Notes: generated by a model not told the origin, from the sequence alone. Positions 7,928 through 18,605 are shown, counted from the stretch's first letter. The stretch is DNA of 64,000 bases from Acidovorax sp. NO-1 (GCF_000238595.1 NZ_AGTS01000078.1:248001-312000), one strand, 5' to 3'. Numbers and translations: made by a program.

Positions 7928-8401
7928 ATGACTCCATCAACACATGAATGTTTGGAAGCACTTGGAAGGTCGAATGTTGATCCCAAGGTGGTTAGCCTGC
8001 TAGATCGGCTGGATCTTGCACACCAGAAAATCGAACTCAAAAGGGGTGACTTCGATACTGCCCTTGACGCACCTGAGCATGGAATAGACGTTGTTTTTTC
8101 CGATCCTCAATCGTATGTTCTGACGCATAACTCACCAGAGGGGTCGTTGATCTTGAGTTGCGTCTTTTTTTTCAGCGAAGGACGAGAAAATCACCGCCAG
8201 TATCCGTTAGATCTCCCCGCCGGGCTTACATTTAGCGCTTCTCGGGATGAGGTACGCAAGCTGTTTGGTACACCGGAGTTCTCGAGCCCCATTCTTCCTG
8301 TGGATAGGTGGACATGGAATGGTCTGAAGCTTGCGGTGACCTTTGTCGAGTCGCAATCGTCCATTGCGCGTGTAAGTTGCAGTTTGCCAAAGGGCTGGTA
8401 A
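7928..8401 (+). CDS. Hypothetical protein (immunity-protein-like)
   Basis: The frame is open from 7682, but the first plausible protein start is ATG 7928, giving 157 residues (MTPSTHECLEALGRSNVDPK...). The upstream part looks noncoding and overlaps a remnant on the other strand. The protein is soluble, with the motifs DLPAGLTFSASRDEVRKLFG and WTWNGLKLAVTF. That layout (a 'low-resolution' LPxGLxFxxSRxEVRxxLG turn) is common in small orphan proteins related to immunity proteins of polymorphic toxins, so this is a weak resemblance only. Base composition is visibly more AT-rich than the flanking his genes, which suggests transfer. It is the only plus-strand gene between hisA and gltB. Confidence 0.55.
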   Translation: MTPSTHECLEALGRSNVDPKVVSLLDRLDLAHQKIELKRGDFDTALDAPEHGIDVVFSDPQSYVLTHNSPEGSLILSCVFFFSEGRENHRQYPLDLPAGLTFSASRDEVRKLFGTPEFSSPILPVDRWTWNGLKLAVTFVESQSSIARVSCSLPKGW

Positions 8402-8669
8402 GTGACGGCGTCTGGCACTGTTGCGATTTCAGGCGTACACGAAGGTGCGCATGACCAGCATTACGACTGGTTGCTGATTTGTCCGTAGCTTAGAAATAGG
8501 CTGTGTCAACAGCTGCCTGCTTCAATGACCAGTCGCAAGCACCTTGCGGAGATCGGTTTTACCCATCTTTGAGCCCTACTTGGCAAAAATCGTCGCCCAC
8601 CCAAGTGTCAGAGACAACAAAAAGCAGCGACGCCGTCCAGCAGAGCGGCATGGACGCAATAAGGCGTGC

Positions 8670-10037
8670 TCATTTCAACCGCATCTCTGCGGCTTGCGCG
8701 TGGGCCTGCAAGCCCTCGCCGTAGGCCAGCTCGGCAGCAATGGCGCCCAGCACCTGGGCACCAGCTTCGCTCACTTCGATGATGCTGCTGCGCTTCTGGA
8801 AGTCGTACACGCCCAGCGGGGACGAGAAGCGTGCCGTGCCGCTAGTGGGTAGCACGTGGTTGGGGCCCGCGCAGTAGTCGCCCAGGCTCTCAGAGGTGTA
8901 GGCGCCCAGGAAGATCGCGCCGGCGTGGCGCAGCAGCGGCTCCCAGCGGTGCGGGTCGGTGCTGCTCACCTCCAGGTGCTCCGGTGCGATGCGGTTGCTG
9001 ATCGCGCAGGCTTCTTCCATGTCTTTGGTGAGGATCAGTGCGCCCCGGCCGGTGAGGCTCTTGGCGATGATCTCGGCGCGCGGCATGGTGGGCAGCAGGC
9101 GGTCGATCTCGCGCTGCACGGCGTCGAGGTAGGCGGCGTCGGGGCACAGCAGAATGGACTGGGCCAGCTCGTCATGCTCGGCCTGGCTGAAGAGGTCCAT
9201 GGCCACCCAGTCGGGCCGTGTGGTGCCGTCGGCCAGCACCAGGATTTCGCTCGGGCCTGCAATCATGTCGATGCCCACGGTGCCAAACACGCGCTTCTTG
9301 GCGCTGGCCACGTAGGCGTTGCCGGGGCCGGTGATCTTGTCGACCTTGGGCACGGTGGCCGTGCCATAGGCCAGCGCAGCCACGGCCTGGGCGCCGCCGA
9401 TGGTGAAGGCGCGCGTGACGCCCGCCACATAGGCCGCAGCCAGTACCAAATCGTTGCGCTCGCCCTTGTCAGACGCTAGTTGCGCACCCGAGCCCCCGGT
9501 GGCCACGCTGCCGCGCACGGGCGTGGGCACAACCATGATGATTTCCTGCACGCCCGCCACATGGGCCGGGATGGCGTTCATCAGCAGGCTGGACGGGTAC
9601 GCGGCCTTGCCACCGGGCACGTAGATGCCCACGCGGTCCAGCGGCGTGACCTTCTGGCCCAGCAAGGTGCCGTCTTCATCGCGGTAGCTCCAGCTCTCGC
9701 CCGAAGCCTTCTTCTGCGCCTCATGGTAGCTGCGCACGCGCCTGGCGGCGGCCTGCAGCGCGTCGCGCTGGGCCTGTGGAATGGCGTCGAACGCGGCCTT
9801 GAAGTCGGCCTGGGTCAGCTCCAACGCGGCCATGCTAGGGGCTGAGAGGCCGTCAAACCGGGCGGTGTACTCCAGCACGGCCGCATCACCGCGCTTTTGC
9901 ACGTCGGACAGGATGTCGGCCACGCGCTGCTCGATGGCCGCGTCGGTGTCGGCAGACCAATGCAGGCGGGCTGCAAAATCAGCCTCAAAAGTGGCCGCAG
10001 CGGTGGACAGACGGGCGGGAGCAGCTACCAAAGTCAT
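8670..10037 (-). CDS. hisD: Histidinol dehydrogenase
   Basis: HisD, 455 residues, a zinc enzyme that oxidises L-histidinol to L-histidine in two NAD-dependent steps at the end of the pathway. Recognisable segments are [72 protein letters not shown] (Gln-His zinc/catalytic region) and APEHLEV. The start at 10037 ([10 protein letters not shown]) lies 19 bp downstream of hisG. After its stop comes a 0.27-kb region with nothing I recognise, then the unknown plus-strand gene and the toxin-antitoxin pair, so the his operon is interrupted here. Confidence 0.97.
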   Translation of the reverse strand: MTLVAAPARLSTAAATFEADFAARLHWSADTDAAIEQRVADILSDVQKRGDAAVLEYTARFDGLSAPSMAALELTQADFKAAFDAIPQAQRDALQAAARRVRSYHEAQKKASGESWSYRDEDGTLLGQKVTPLDRVGIYVPGGKAAYPSSLLMNAIPAHVAGVQEIIMVVPTPVRGSVATGGSGAQLASDKGERNDLVLAAAYVAGVTRAFTIGGAQAVAALAYGTATVPKVDKITGPGNAYVASAKKRVFGTVGIDMIAGPSEILVLADGTTRPDWVAMDLFSQAEHDELAQSILLCPDAAYLDAVQREIDRLLPTMPRAEIIAKSLTGRGALILTKDMEEACAISNRIAPEHLEVSSTDPHRWEPLLRHAGAIFLGAYTSESLGDYCAGPNHVLPTSGTARFSSPLGVYDFQKRSSIIEVSEAGAQVLGAIAAELAYGEGLQAHAQAAEMRLK

Positions 10038-10056
10038 AGTGCGTTCTACGGTGGGT

Positions 10057-10706
10057 TCAGTTCTTGGGGGCAGGGATGGCCGAAGCAAACGCATCAATAA
10101 TGCGGCGCAGCGGTGCCTGCTTGAGCTTGAGCGCGGCCTGGTTGACCACCAGGTAGGAGCTGATGTCCATGATGCGCTCGACCTCCACGAGGTGGTTGGC
10201 CTTGAGCGTGTTGCCGGTGGAGACCAGATCGACGATGGCGTCGGCCAGGCCGATGAGCGGGGCCAGCTCCATGCTGCCGTAGAGCTTGACCATGTCCACA
10301 TGCACGCCCTTGGTGGCAAAGAAGTCACGCGCAATCGACGTGTATTTGGTGGCGACCTTCAGGCGCGAGCCCTGCTTGACAGCGCGCTCGTAGTCGAAGT
10401 CGTTGCGCACGGCAACGCTCACGCGGCACTTGGCGATGCGCAAGTCCAGCGGCTGGTACAGGCCCTGGCCGCCGTGTTCGATGAGGGTGTCCTTGCCGGT
10501 CACGCCGAGGTCGGCGCCGCCGTACTCCACGTAGGTGGGCACGTCGGTGGCGCGCACGAGCACCACACGCACGTTGGGCTGGTTGGTGGGCAGGATGAGC
10601 TTGCGCGACTTTTCGGGGTCCTCCAGCACCTCGATACCGGCGGCGGCCAGCAGCGGCAGGGTTTCGTCAAAGATGCGGCCCTTCGAAAGCGCCAGGGTGA
10701 TCATGC

Positions 10707-10710
<4 letters not shown>
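10057..10710 (-). CDS. hisG: ATP phosphoribosyltransferase, short catalytic subunit
   Basis: HisG, 217 residues, condenses ATP and PRPP in the first, feedback-controlled step of histidine synthesis. The N-terminus [18 protein letters not shown] and the PRPP-binding region [18 protein letters not shown] are diagnostic. The length is that of the short form (HisGS), which lacks the C-terminal regulatory domain and needs HisZ for activity and histidine inhibition. hisZ is not in this window and should exist elsewhere in the genome. The ATG start overlaps the murA stop (ATGA). Confidence 0.97.
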
Positions 10711-11993
<1,283 letters not shown>

Positions 11994-12016
11994 CTCTACC
12001 AACAAAAATATGAATG

Positions 12017-12064
12017 AAAATAGCCTCCAGCGCTTATCCGTCAAGCGCTAGCAGCTATAAATAA
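12017..12064 (+). repeat. Intergenic palindromic repeat, copy 2 (murA/bolA)
   Basis: aaaatagcctc, then the core cagcgcttatccgtcaagcg, then ctagcagctat. The inner arms AGCGCTT/AAGCGCT and outer arms ATAG/CTAT can pair. It fills the gap between bolA and murA. Confidence 0.75.
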
Positions 12065-12086
12065 GTGAGCATTCAGGCGCGGCGCG

Positions 12087-12329
12087 TCACTGCGCCTGGG
12101 CCGCCCACTCGGCGGGCGTGAAGGTCTTCATCGACAGTGCATGCACTTCGTCGGTGTGCATTTTGGCGCCCAGCGTGGCGTACACGCGCTGGTGGCGCGC
12201 AATGGCGCGCTTGCCTTCAAACTCGGCCGAGACGATGGTGGCGTACCAATGGCGGCCGTCGCCTTCGAGCGTGATGTGTTCGCAGGCCAGGCCGGCAGCG
12301 ATGATGTCTTTGAGTTGGTCAGCGGTCAT
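12087..12329 (-). CDS. BolA/IbaG family protein
   Basis: An 80-residue BolA-fold protein. The class II KH-like core is visible as HITLEGDGRHWYATIVSAEF, RHQRVYATLG and MHTDEVHALSMKTFTPAEW, with the conserved C-terminal His. BolA and IbaG (YrbA) proteins pair with monothiol glutaredoxins and iron-sulphur clusters. In many proteobacteria the ibaG gene lies directly upstream of murA, as here, so IbaG is the more likely member. It stands 93 bp before murA on the same strand, with a palindromic repeat in the gap. Confidence 0.88.
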   Translation of the reverse strand: MTADQLKDIIAAGLACEHITLEGDGRHWYATIVSAEFEGKRAIARHQRVYATLGAKMHTDEVHALSMKTFTPAEWAAQAQ

Positions 12330-12433
12330 GGTGGGGCGCTCGGAATCAATGAGGACTGACGCAAATCGGGATGCAACAACCGCCTCGCCCTGGAGGGGAG
12401 CGCTTGCCCGAACCTTGTTTTGCGTAAGTCATG

Positions 12434-13188
12434 TCAGTTACGGATTTTGTAGCCCGTGCGCAGCAGGTGCACGGCCAGCGCGCTCACGGCCATCCAGGCC
12501 ACGCCCACGATAGTGAGGCTGAGCCAGGGCGATGTATCGCTCTGGCCGAAGAAGCCATAGCGGAACCCGTCGATCATGTAGAAAAACGGGTTGAGGTGGC
12601 TCACGGTCTGCCAGAACGGTGGCAGCGACTGGATGGAATAGAACACGCCCGACAGGAACGTCATGGGCACGACCACAAAGTTCTGGAACGCAGCGAGCTG
12701 GTCAAACTTGTCGGCCCACAGCCCCGCAATCAGCCCCAGCGTGGCAAGCAGGCCCGCCCCAGCACCGCAAACACCAGTATCCACAGCGGCGCCGCGAACT
12801 CCGGCCGCGCAAAGGCCAACGTGACGATGAACACCCCGAGCCCCACCACCAGCCCGCGCACCATCGATGAGCCAACGTACGCCACAAACCAGGCCCAGTG
12901 CGACAGCGGCGTGAGCAGCACAAACACCAGGCTGCCCATGATCTTGCTCTGTATCAGACTGGACGAGCTATTGGCAAAGGCGTTCTGCAGCACGCTCATC
13001 ATCACGAGGCCCGGCACCAGAAACGCGGTGTAGCTGATGCGGTCGTAGACCTTGACGTGGTCTTCGAGCACATGGCCGAAGATCAGCAGGTACAGCACGG
13101 CCGTGAGCACGGGCGCGGCGACGGTCTGGAAGCTGACCTTCCAGAAACGCAGCACTTCTTTATAAAAAAGGGTCTGCCAGCCGGTCAT
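12434..13188 (-). CDS. ABC-2 type transporter permease, frameshifted
   Basis: An ABC-2 permease split into two frames: residues 1-140 from ATG 13188 (MTGWQTLFYKEVLRFWKVSF...), then a shifted frame that continues to 12434 (...ATLGLIAGLWADKFDQLAAFQN...TGYKIRN). The break falls at a run of four C on the plus strand (12757-12760). Adding one base restores a 251-residue protein (FAVLGAGLLATLG), which is the normal YadH/NodJ-type length with about six membrane segments. Its ATG overlaps the stop of the ATPase gene (ATGA). Function: an exporter with the adjacent ATPase, substrate unknown. Whether the gene is truly broken or the sequence lacks a base cannot be decided here. Confidence 0.8.
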
Positions 13189-14210
13189 CGTTGTGCCCCC
13201 ACGCTCGGCACTGCCGTGTCCTCGCTGCCCCCCGAGGGGGCCGCGCCTTGCTTGGGGCGGCCCGGCGCGGCGGCGGTCGCAACCTCCGACATCGGGATAT
13301 TGGAGGCCGATGTACCCGACATGACTTGCAGGAACACGTCCTCCAGATCCGGCCTGCGAATCTCCATGTCGTGCACCTCGACCCCTGCCACACGCAGGGC
13401 AGCCAAGTGGCTTTCAATCTCGGCCGCGTCGTGCGCGGGCAGTTGCACGATGCGGCCGGTGACACGCGCCACCCCCGCCAGCGCGGGCGGCAAGGCGGCA
13501 TCCGTCTTGAACTGCAGGATGCTGCCCGAGGCCGCCTGCAGCAATTCACTGGTGCGGTTCAGCGCCACCATGCGGCCCGACTTGAGCATGGCAATGCGGC
13601 CACACAGCGCCTCGGCTTCTTCCAGGTAGTGCGTGGTCAGCAGCACGGTGTGGCCTTCCTTGTTCAGGCGGGCCACAAAATGCCAGAGGGTCTGGCGCAG
13701 TTCCACGTCCACACCGGCCGTGGGCTCGTCGAGCACGATGATGGGCGGCTTGTGCACCAGCGCCTGCGCCACCAGCACGCGGCGCTTCATGCCACCCGAG
13801 AGCTGGCGCATGTTGGCGTTGGCCTTGTCGGTGAGGCCCAGGTTCTCCAGCAGCTCGTCGATCCAGGCGTCGTTGTTCTTCACGCCAAAGTAGCCCGACT
13901 GGATGCGCAGCGACTCCCGCACATTGAAGAAGGGGTCGAACACCAGCTCTTGCGGCACCACGCCGAGCTTGCGGCGCGCATCTGCATACTGCGTCTGGAC
14001 ATCACTGCCCTGCACCAGCACGCGGCCGCTGGTGGCGCGCGCCAGGCCCGCAAGAATGCTGATCAGGGTGGTTTTACCGGCGCCGTTGGGGCCCAGGAGC
14101 CCGAAGAATTCGCCCTCCTGGATGTCCAGGCTGACGTCGTTGAGAGCTTGAAAGGGGCCTTTGGGCGTGGCAAAGGTCTTGGAGATGGCTTGGAAGGAGA
14201 CTGCGGGCAT
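13185..14210 (-). CDS. ABC transporter ATP-binding protein (ABC-2 exporter, YadG-like)
   Basis: A cytoplasmic ATPase of 341 residues. Walker A is GLLGPNGAGKTTL, the signature is LSGGMKRR and Walker B is IIVLDEPTAGVD, followed by the H-loop LLTTHYLEEAE. After the ~235-residue nucleotide-binding domain is a C-terminal domain (residues ~235-300) seen in YadG/CcmA-like exporters. Then comes a low-complexity Ala/Ser/Pro tail, which may be poorly conserved. It forms a two-gene unit with the permease through an ATGA overlap. The permease carries a frameshift, so the exporter may not work. Confidence 0.92.
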   Translation of the reverse strand: MPAVSFQAISKTFATPKGPFQALNDVSLDIQEGEFFGLLGPNGAGKTTLISILAGLARATSGRVLVQGSDVQTQYADARRKLGVVPQELVFDPFFNVRESLRIQSGYFGVKNNDAWIDELLENLGLTDKANANMRQLSGGMKRRVLVAQALVHKPPIIVLDEPTAGVDVELRQTLWHFVARLNKEGHTVLLTTHYLEEAEALCGRIAMLKSGRMVALNRTSELLQAASGSILQFKTDAALPPALAGVARVTGRIVQLPAHDAAEIESHLAALRVAGVEVHDMEIRRPDLEDVFLQVMSGTSASNIPMSEVATAAAPGRPKQGAAPSGGSEDTAVPSVGAQR

Positions 14211-14284
14211 GAAGGCAGGGATTTTAAGGCCTGGCCCTGATCCACGCTGACAACCCGGCTGTTAGGGCGCCTTGGTCCGCGGGG

Positions 14285-14557
14285 TCAGGACGCGGGCGCA
14301 AGCAGGGTGCCTACGCCATACAAGCCCGCCATGCCACGCAGCGCGGTGGGCAATCCCTGCACGGCGAAGGTCTTGCCCACGGACAAGGCCTCGCGGCGGC
14401 ACTCGAGCAAAACCGCCAGTGCCGAGCTGTCAAACACCGTCATCGCACTGGCATCCACCACCACACCGGGTTCGCGGTGCACCCGCAGCCCCTGCAAAAG
14501 CATGTGCAGACAGGGCGTGGCCTGGCGGTGGGTGAGCTCGGGGGGAAGGACCAGCAT
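14285..14557 (-). CDS. mlaB: STAS-domain protein MlaB of the phospholipid transport complex
   Basis: A 90-residue STAS-domain protein with the signature VVVDASAMTVFDSSALAVLLEC, where Asp-Ser-Ser is the conserved loop. MlaB binds the ATPase MlaF in the cytoplasm and stabilises the MlaFEDB complex. It is the last gene of the mla operon, directly after mlaC. The start MLVLPPELTH at 14557 leaves a 13-bp gap; an upstream ATG at 14590 would overlap mlaC by 20 bp. I prefer the shorter form because the family begins with this beta strand. Confidence 0.85.
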   Translation of the reverse strand: MLVLPPELTHRQATPCLHMLLQGLRVHREPGVVVDASAMTVFDSSALAVLLECRREALSVGKTFAVQGLPTALRGMAGLYGVGTLLAPAS

Positions 14558-14570
14558 GGCGAAGGCCTTA

Positions 14571-15215
14571 TCAGCCCCTGACAGCGGCATTGGCCTTGTT
14601 GCGCGAAACCAGTGTCTCGATCAGCCCGTCGATGCCCTTGGCATTGATCTCCTGCGCAAACTGACTGCGGTAGGTTTCCACCAGCCACACGCCCAGCACG
14701 TTCAGGTTGTAGATCTTCCAGCCGGCGCCGTCGCCAGGGGTTTTCTCCAGCCGGTAGTCGAGCTGGATCGGGTCGCCACGTCCGACGATTTCGGTGCGCA
14801 CGAGCACATCCTTGTCCTCCGGCGCAGCCCGCAGGGGCTTGAGCAGGATACGCTGGTCATTGACCTGGGCCAGGGCCCCGGCGTAAGTGCGGACCAGCAA
14901 TATCTTGAACTCCTCCTGAAGCCTTTGCTGCTGTTCGGGCGAAGCCTGGCGCCAGCCTGGCCCCACGGCGGCGGCTGTCATGCGGCGGAAGTTGACGTTG
15001 GGCATCACCGTCTTGTCCACCAGCGCTATGACCTTGTTCAGATCGCCACCCTGGATGGCCTTGTCGGACTTCACGGTGTTCAGCACATCGGTGGACAGGC
15101 GCTTGATCAGCGCATCTGGTGCCTCATCGGCCGCTGCGGCCAAGAGTGGCATGCCCAAGGACACCACAGCAGCGGCAAACAATACCTGTCGGGCGAGGGA
15201 TCGTCGGTTCATCAT
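14571..15215 (-). CDS. mlaC: Periplasmic phospholipid-binding protein MlaC
   Basis: MlaC, 214 residues, shuttles phospholipids across the periplasm between the outer-membrane MlaA complex and the inner-membrane MlaFEDB complex. A signal peptide (MMNRRSLARQVLFAAAVVSL...LLAAAADE) supports the start at 15215. The fold is visible from VMPNVNFRRMTAAAVGPGWRQASPEQ and YNLNVLGVWLVETYRSQF. It sits between mlaA and mlaB. The 164 bp between it and mlaA holds no gene I can support. Confidence 0.93.
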   Translation of the reverse strand: MMNRRSLARQVLFAAAVVSLGMPLLAAAADEAPDALIKRLSTDVLNTVKSDKAIQGGDLNKVIALVDKTVMPNVNFRRMTAAAVGPGWRQASPEQQQRLQEEFKILLVRTYAGALAQVNDQRILLKPLRAAPEDKDVLVRTEIVGRGDPIQLDYRLEKTPGDGAGWKIYNLNVLGVWLVETYRSQFAQEINAKGIDGLIETLVSRNKANAAVRG

Positions 15216-15379
15216 GTTATTTACTTTCTCATCCGATAGAGGGCGGCCAGCGCGGCAGCCCCTGAATTTCATTGTGGCGGGCAAGCCCCCGGTACTTGCG
15301 TCGGGGAGGTTGCGGGTTGCAAGCAAGTGCAACGCGCAGCCTGCCCGGGCAGTTCGCTGCACCAGCCACTCGACGGGCG

Positions 15380-16165
15380 CTACCGGGGGGGCTCTTCCGG
15401 AATGGAGCCATCGTTGCCGTTGATGTCCTCCGCCCGGCTGCCGTTGTGCGGATCGCCCGCCTGGCTGCGCACCTGCAGGAAGACATCACGGGTGAAACTG
15501 TATTTGTCCAGGGCGGCACTATCGAGCACGGAGCCCGCCCGCAAAAGGTTGGCACGGGTGTCCGTCAGGCGCAGCGCATAGAGCGAGTTGCGCGCGGAGA
15601 CCGGGTCGACATAGCGCACCAAGTTACCCCGCATGTCCACAGGCAGTGCGAAGGTGTCCCGCACCGTGGACGGCCCCAGGAGGGGCAACACCAGATAAGG
15701 CCCGGTACCCACGCCCCACCGGCCGAGCGTCAGGCCAAAGTCCTGCTTGTAACGGTCTATACCCAGCTCGCTGGCCACATCGAGAACCCCGCCCAGCCCC
15801 ATCACTGTATTGATGTTGACTCGCATGAACGTGGCCACCGAGGCTTCCGCACGAAGCTGCAGCACGTTGTTCACCAGCGACCAGACGTCCCCCAGGTTCG
15901 CAAAGAAATTACGGACCCCGGTGCGCACCGGTGCCGGCGTGATTTCCTGGTAGGCGGTGGCCACCGGTTTGAGCACCATCGCATCGACCTGTTCGTTGAA
16001 CGTGGTCATGCTGCGGTTGTAGGATTCCAGCGGATCGCGCGGATCAGGATGCGCCACGGTGGCGCAGCCCGACAGCAGTGCACCGGCCAGCACCAGGCTG
16101 GCGCCTGCCGCAGCCCGCCGAAGCCTGCCGCCGGTAGGCAGGGCCAACTGTTCAGAGTTCTTCAT
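15380..16165 (-). CDS. mlaA: Outer-membrane lipoprotein MlaA (VacJ)
   Basis: MlaA, 261 residues, is an outer-membrane lipoprotein that extracts misplaced phospholipids from the outer leaflet and passes them to MlaC. A lipobox (VLAGALLSGC, Cys at ~34) follows an N-terminal signal with two Arg. Family hallmarks are DPLESYNRSMTTFNEQVDAM, VRNFFANLGDVWSLVNNVLQ and LGRWGVGTGPYLVLPLLGPS. The C-terminal ~30 residues are acidic/Gly rich and probably disordered. Its ATG overlaps the mlaD stop (ATGA). An mlaA gene inside the mla operon is the arrangement seen in Burkholderiales, not that of E. coli. Confidence 0.95.
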   Translation of the reverse strand: MKNSEQLALPTGGRLRRAAAGASLVLAGALLSGCATVAHPDPRDPLESYNRSMTTFNEQVDAMVLKPVATAYQEITPAPVRTGVRNFFANLGDVWSLVNNVLQLRAEASVATFMRVNINTVMGLGGVLDVASELGIDRYKQDFGLTLGRWGVGTGPYLVLPLLGPSTVRDTFALPVDMRGNLVRYVDPVSARNSLYALRLTDTRANLLRAGSVLDSAALDKYSFTRDVFLQVRSQAGDPHNGSRAEDINGNDGSIPEEPPR

Positions 16166-16650
16166 TTTTTGTCACCTGCCCCTGCGGGCTTACCGCCGTC
16201 TTCGGCTTTGCTGTAGAGAAACTGCCCGATCAGGTTTTCGAGCACGACCGCCGACTGCGTGGCGGTCACCATGTCGCCGGCGGAAAGGTTCTGCTCGTCT
16301 GCCCCCGCTTCGATGCCGATGTACTGCTCGCCCAGCAAACCACTGGTGAGAATTTTGAGGGAGCTGTCCTTGGGGAAAGCGTAGCGGCTTTCCATTGCCA
16401 GGGTCACCCGCGCCTGGAAGGTCTTGTCGTCAAACGTGATGGACTCCACACGGCCGACCACCACGCCGGCACTGCGCACGGCAGCCTGAGGTTTGAGGCC
16501 GCCGATATTGTCAAAGCGCGCGGTAATGCGATAGCCCGACTGAAAGTTCAGGCTCAGCAGATTGGCCGACTGCAGCGCCAGAAACACCAGCGCCACAGCC
16601 CCCAGCATCACGAACAGGCCCACCCAGAGATCGTTTTTGGAGCGTTGCAT
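16162..16650 (-). CDS. mlaD: Phospholipid transport complex substrate-binding subunit MlaD
   Basis: An MCE-domain protein of 162 residues. One N-terminal membrane helix (NDLWVGLFVMLGAVALVFLA) is followed by a single MCE domain in the periplasm (YRITARFDNIGGLKPQAAVR, GVVVGRVESITFD, LTSGLLGEQYIGIEAG). MlaD forms a hexameric ring on the MlaFE ABC transporter. The start MQRSKNDLWVG (16650) is preferred to the upstream ATG at 16677, whose extra nine residues are unusual. It lies between mlaE and mlaA. Confidence 0.95.
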   Translation of the reverse strand: MQRSKNDLWVGLFVMLGAVALVFLALQSANLLSLNFQSGYRITARFDNIGGLKPQAAVRSAGVVVGRVESITFDDKTFQARVTLAMESRYAFPKDSSLKILTSGLLGEQYIGIEAGADEQNLSAGDMVTATQSAVVLENLIGQFLYSKAEDGGKPAGAGDKK

Positions 16651-16684
16651 TGTTTGATTCCCCTTCGCAGCCAGCATCGCCAGC

Positions 16685-17467
16685 TCAGATACTGAACATC
16701 AGGGCCGTGAGGATGAAGTCGAGCCCCAGCACCGCCAGACTCGCCACCACCACCGTGCGCGTGGTGGCGCGCGATACGCCCTCGGGCGTGGGTTTGGCGG
16801 TGTAACCCTGCAAGAGCGCCACGAACGTTACGGCAACACCGAAGACCACGCTCTTGAGCACCCCATTGCCCACGTCTTTCCACACGTCCACCCCGCCCTG
16901 CGTCTGGCTCCAGAAAGCGCCAGGGTCGATGCCGATCATGAGGACGCCGACGCCCCACCCGCCAATCACGCCCACCGCACTGAAGACGGCCGCCAGCAGG
17001 GGCATGACAATCACCCCAGCCCAGAAACGCGGTGCCAGAACGCGCTGCACCGGGTCCACCGCCATCATTTCCATCGCGCTGAGCTGCTCGCCTGCACGCA
17101 TCAGACCAATCTCGGCCGTCAGCGACGTGCCCGCACGCCCCGCAAACAGCAGGGCGGTGACCACAGGCCCGAGCTCGCGCACCAGCGACAACGTGACCAG
17201 CAGCCCCAGTGCTTCGGACGAGCCATAGCGCTGCAGCGTGTAGTACCCCTGCAACCCCAGCACCAACCCGACGAACAGGCCGGATACCGCAATGATGGCG
17301 AGCGAGTAGTTGCCCAGAAAATGCACCTGGTCGCGCACCAGCGATGGCCGCACAAACGTGGCCCCGGCCAGCCGCACCAGCCGCACAAACAGGCGGGTGG
17401 CCATGCCAATGTCGGCAAGCTTGGCACGCACCGCAAACCCCACGTCGGACGGGTTGTACCAGCTCAC
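16685..17467 (-). CDS. mlaE: Phospholipid ABC transporter permease MlaE
   Basis: An inner-membrane permease of 260 residues with five or six membrane segments. The typical MlaE core includes [43 protein letters not shown] and [21 protein letters not shown], the last being the coupling-helix region. The ATG overlaps the stop of mlaF. Together with MlaF, MlaD and MlaB it forms the inner-membrane lipid transporter that keeps the outer leaflet of the outer membrane free of phospholipid. Confidence 0.96.
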   Translation of the reverse strand: MSWYNPSDVGFAVRAKLADIGMATRLFVRLVRLAGATFVRPSLVRDQVHFLGNYSLAIIAVSGLFVGLVLGLQGYYTLQRYGSSEALGLLVTLSLVRELGPVVTALLFAGRAGTSLTAEIGLMRAGEQLSAMEMMAVDPVQRVLAPRFWAGVIVMPLLAAVFSAVGVIGGWGVGVLMIGIDPGAFWSQTQGGVDVWKDVGNGVLKSVVFGVAVTFVALLQGYTAKPTPEGVSRATTRTVVVASLAVLGLDFILTALMFSI

Positions 17468-18282
17468 GGTGCACGCCCTCCCACGGGTCCGAAGTCCTGC
17501 ACGGCATCGGGGCCCGGGTAATGAAAGGGCACCGGCCCCGTGGGCAAGGCGTTCACAAACTGGTGAACCAGGGGGTCTGTGCTGGCACGCACCTCATCGG
17601 GCGTGCCCTGGGCCGCCACCACGCCCGGCCCGAGGATGATCACATGGTCTGCGAGCCGCAAGGTCTCTTCGAGGTCGTGCGAGACCACGATGCTGGTCAG
17701 ACCCATGGCGTCGTTCAGCTGGCGGATCAGCTGCGCAGTCGTCCCCAGAGAGATGGGGTCGAGCCCTGCAAAAGGCTCGTCATACATGACCAGTTCCGGG
17801 TCCAGTGCAATGGCGCGTGCCAGGGCTACCCGCCGGGCCATCCCCCCCGAAATCTCGCTGGGCATGAGGTCACGCGCGCCCCGCAGGCCCACGGCGTGCA
17901 GCTTCATGAGGACTACATCGCGGATCAGTGCCTCGGACAGGTCCGTGTGCTCGCGCAACGGAAAGGCCACATTCTCAAAAACACTCAGATCGGTAAACAA
18001 CGCGCCAAACTGGAACAGCATCCCCATGCGGCGGCGGACGGCATACAAGCCAGCCGCGTCGAGGCGACCCACGTCCTGCCCATCAAACAGGACTTCACCG
18101 CCCGAAGCCCGCTGCTGCCCCCCCAAGAGGCGCAGCACCGTGGTCTTGCCACCACCGGAGGCGCCCATCAATGCCGTGACCTTGCCACGCGGCACGGTCA
18201 GCGAGACGTCGCGCAGGATGGCCCGTTCCCCATAGGAGAACGTGACATTGCGCAGCTCGGCAAGGATGGAGGGATCGGACAT
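17464..18282 (-). CDS. mlaF: Phospholipid ABC transporter ATP-binding protein MlaF
   Basis: An ATPase of 272 residues and first gene of the mla operon. Walker A is [15 protein letters not shown], the Q-loop is [21 protein letters not shown], the signature is [15 protein letters not shown], Walker B is [13 protein letters not shown] and the H-loop is IVVSHDLEE. The start [12 protein letters not shown] (18282) gives the normal N-terminus. The C-terminal tail ([15 protein letters not shown]) is the segment that in E. coli reaches across to the partner subunit. The promoter probably lies in the 348-bp gap upstream, which also holds a near-palindrome. Confidence 0.96.
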   Translation of the reverse strand: MSDPSILAELRNVTFSYGERAILRDVSLTVPRGKVTALMGASGGGKTTVLRLLGGQQRASGGEVLFDGQDVGRLDAAGLYAVRRRMGMLFQFGALFTDLSVFENVAFPLREHTDLSEALIRDVVLMKLHAVGLRGARDLMPSEISGGMARRVALARAIALDPELVMYDEPFAGLDPISLGTTAQLIRQLNDAMGLTSIVVSHDLEETLRLADHVIILGPGVVAAQGTPDEVRASTDPLVHQFVNALPTGPVPFHYPGPDAVQDFGPVGGRAP

Positions 18283-18367
18283 GCAGAAACGATTCAGGGT
18301 TCGGGGGCGAAGTCGGTGTGCAGAGGATCTTGCGGCCACAGAAAAGCCGCGATGGTAGCTGAAGTTT

Positions 18368-18395
18368 CAAACATACATACATTCATGCATGTTTG
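18368..18395 (-). promoter_or_regulatory. Near-perfect inverted repeat upstream of mlaF, possible operator
   Basis: The arms caaacatacat and atgcatgtttg pair in 10 of 11 positions around the spacer acattc. It lies 86 bp upstream of the mlaF start in an AT-rich stretch. The shape is that of a dimeric regulator site, but no regulator is identified, so this is only a candidate. Confidence 0.35.
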
Positions 18396-18581
18396 CATCT
18401 TGAAGAATCACCTCACGAGATGCACGACACAAAGACGCCATGCAATTCCCGATTGACAGAACCCTCGATTGTGCCAACAAAGGTACTCGGCCGTTGGAGC
18501 TGAGGCCATGCGCCCGGACTGGCGGCACCGCGCCGGCTCTGGAAGGTGGAAGCCTCTCCTGGGCTGGCACCAATGCCCATG

Positions 18582-18605
18582 AAAAAACGGCGCCGCAGCG
18601 CCGTT
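18582..18605 (-). terminator. Rho-independent terminator after gltBD
   Basis: On the minus strand AACGGCGC-TGCG-GCGCCGTT forms a perfect 8-bp stem with a 4-base loop, followed by a run of T (plus-strand A run 18582-18587). It begins 26 bp past the gltD stop and matches the direction of the gltB-gltD operon. Confidence 0.85.

Noticed and set aside
8402-8669. Possible gene or IS remnant beside hisD
   Set aside because: Translations in all frames show short, unconvincing stretches; nothing recognisable, so only noted as noncoding.
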